Assembly: GCA_947624925.1 (NCBI GenBank)
Contig: CANQMG010000011.1
Location: 1-23,819 of the forward strand
Length of the DNA: 23,819 nucleotides
Direction of reading: 5' to 3'
DNA from: an uncultured Clostridia bacterium
Lineage (GTDB): Bacteria; Bacillota; Clostridia; TANB77; CAG-508
In this document: positions 23,732-23,819 of the stretch, piece by piece
Layout: every line of letters begins with the position of its first letter
How positions within the stretch are numbered: the first letter of the stretch is position 1
Notes under the pieces: model-generated
What the model was told of the DNA's origin: nothing
The model's input: the letters and a program-made list of their open reading frames with translations, nothing else
The model's database searches: none
Made by a program: the position numbers and the translations under genes

Positions 23732-23819
23732 GCAGATGTGGCGGAACTGGTAGACGCACAGGACTTAAAATCCTGCGGTTGAATAAACCGTGCCGGTTCG
23801 ATTCCGGCCATCTGCACCA
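23732..23819 (+). tRNA. tRNA-Leu (anticodon UAA), with encoded CCA
   Basis: The acceptor stem GCAGATG/CATCTGC, the D-arm GGCGGAACTGGTAGACGC, anticodon stem CAGGA/TCCTG with loop CTTAAAA (anticodon TAA at 23766-23768), a long variable arm (CGGTTGAATAAACCG) and a T-arm with GGTTCGATTCC define a class II leucine tRNA. It ends in ACCA at the window edge, so CCA is encoded. Confidence 0.97.

Noticed and set aside
1..23819. CRISPR arrays, prophage modules, insertion sequences with transposases
   Set aside because: No regularly spaced repeats, phage structural genes or transposase motifs were seen.

Overview
The window is very AT-rich chromosomal DNA from a low-GC, endospore-forming Firmicute, most likely a Clostridia member. 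The grounds are spo0A, a BofC-type gene, a CotF coat gene with a small partner, a Cys-rich spore-type microprotein, strong AGGAGG ribosome sites and consensus sigma-A promoters. I cannot place it to genus. The tRNA gene encodes its own CCA end.

Layout: (1) 1-1950: a 40-residue Cys-rich microprotein (+), an amidase-domain protein (-) and spo0A (-). (2) 1989-6211: a minus-strand operon, WG-repeat membrane protein > methionine gamma-lyase-like PLP enzyme > BaiN-type flavoprotein > YigZ/IMPACT protein, with 7-15 nt gaps and a perfect TTGACA-17-TATAAT promoter. (3) 6407-9447: an E2-like acyltransferase-fold protein (+), HU (-) and a SpoVB/MurJ-superfamily flippase (-). (4) 9740-13867: an accessory-looking stretch with a VirD4/TraG-type coupling ATPase (+), two spore-coat genes (-), a long palindromic non-coding element, T-rich degenerate repeats and a replication-relaxation-like protein (-). 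(5) 13909-17948: polytopic membrane protein > lspA > rluD > rluB, overlapping or tightly packed. (6) 18037-23515: mtnN > secreted SH3/NlpC-P60 hydrolase > comEC > bofC-like, all minus. (7) A tRNA-Leu(UAA) with its own promoter closes the window.

The most remarkable observation is in comEC. A single 827-residue ComEC can be read from 21222 to 18736 only if the frame shifts +1 three times. At all three places the zero-frame codon is CGG, and skipping one base gives a glycine codon (GGG, GGT, GGT) and restores the expected ComEC sequence. Without the shift, translation stops 5 to 9 codons later. By eye, I find no in-frame CGG in any other gene of the window, although the trinucleotide does occur out of frame. 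This fits CGG acting as a +1 frameshift signal, perhaps an undecoded codon, better than random decay, but a sequencing artefact or a pseudogene is not excluded.

Functionally the window mixes housekeeping (lipoprotein maturation, rRNA pseudouridylation, methylthioadenosine recycling, nucleoid protein) with sporulation genes, plus an orphan coupling ATPase with no relaxase or mating-channel genes beside it.
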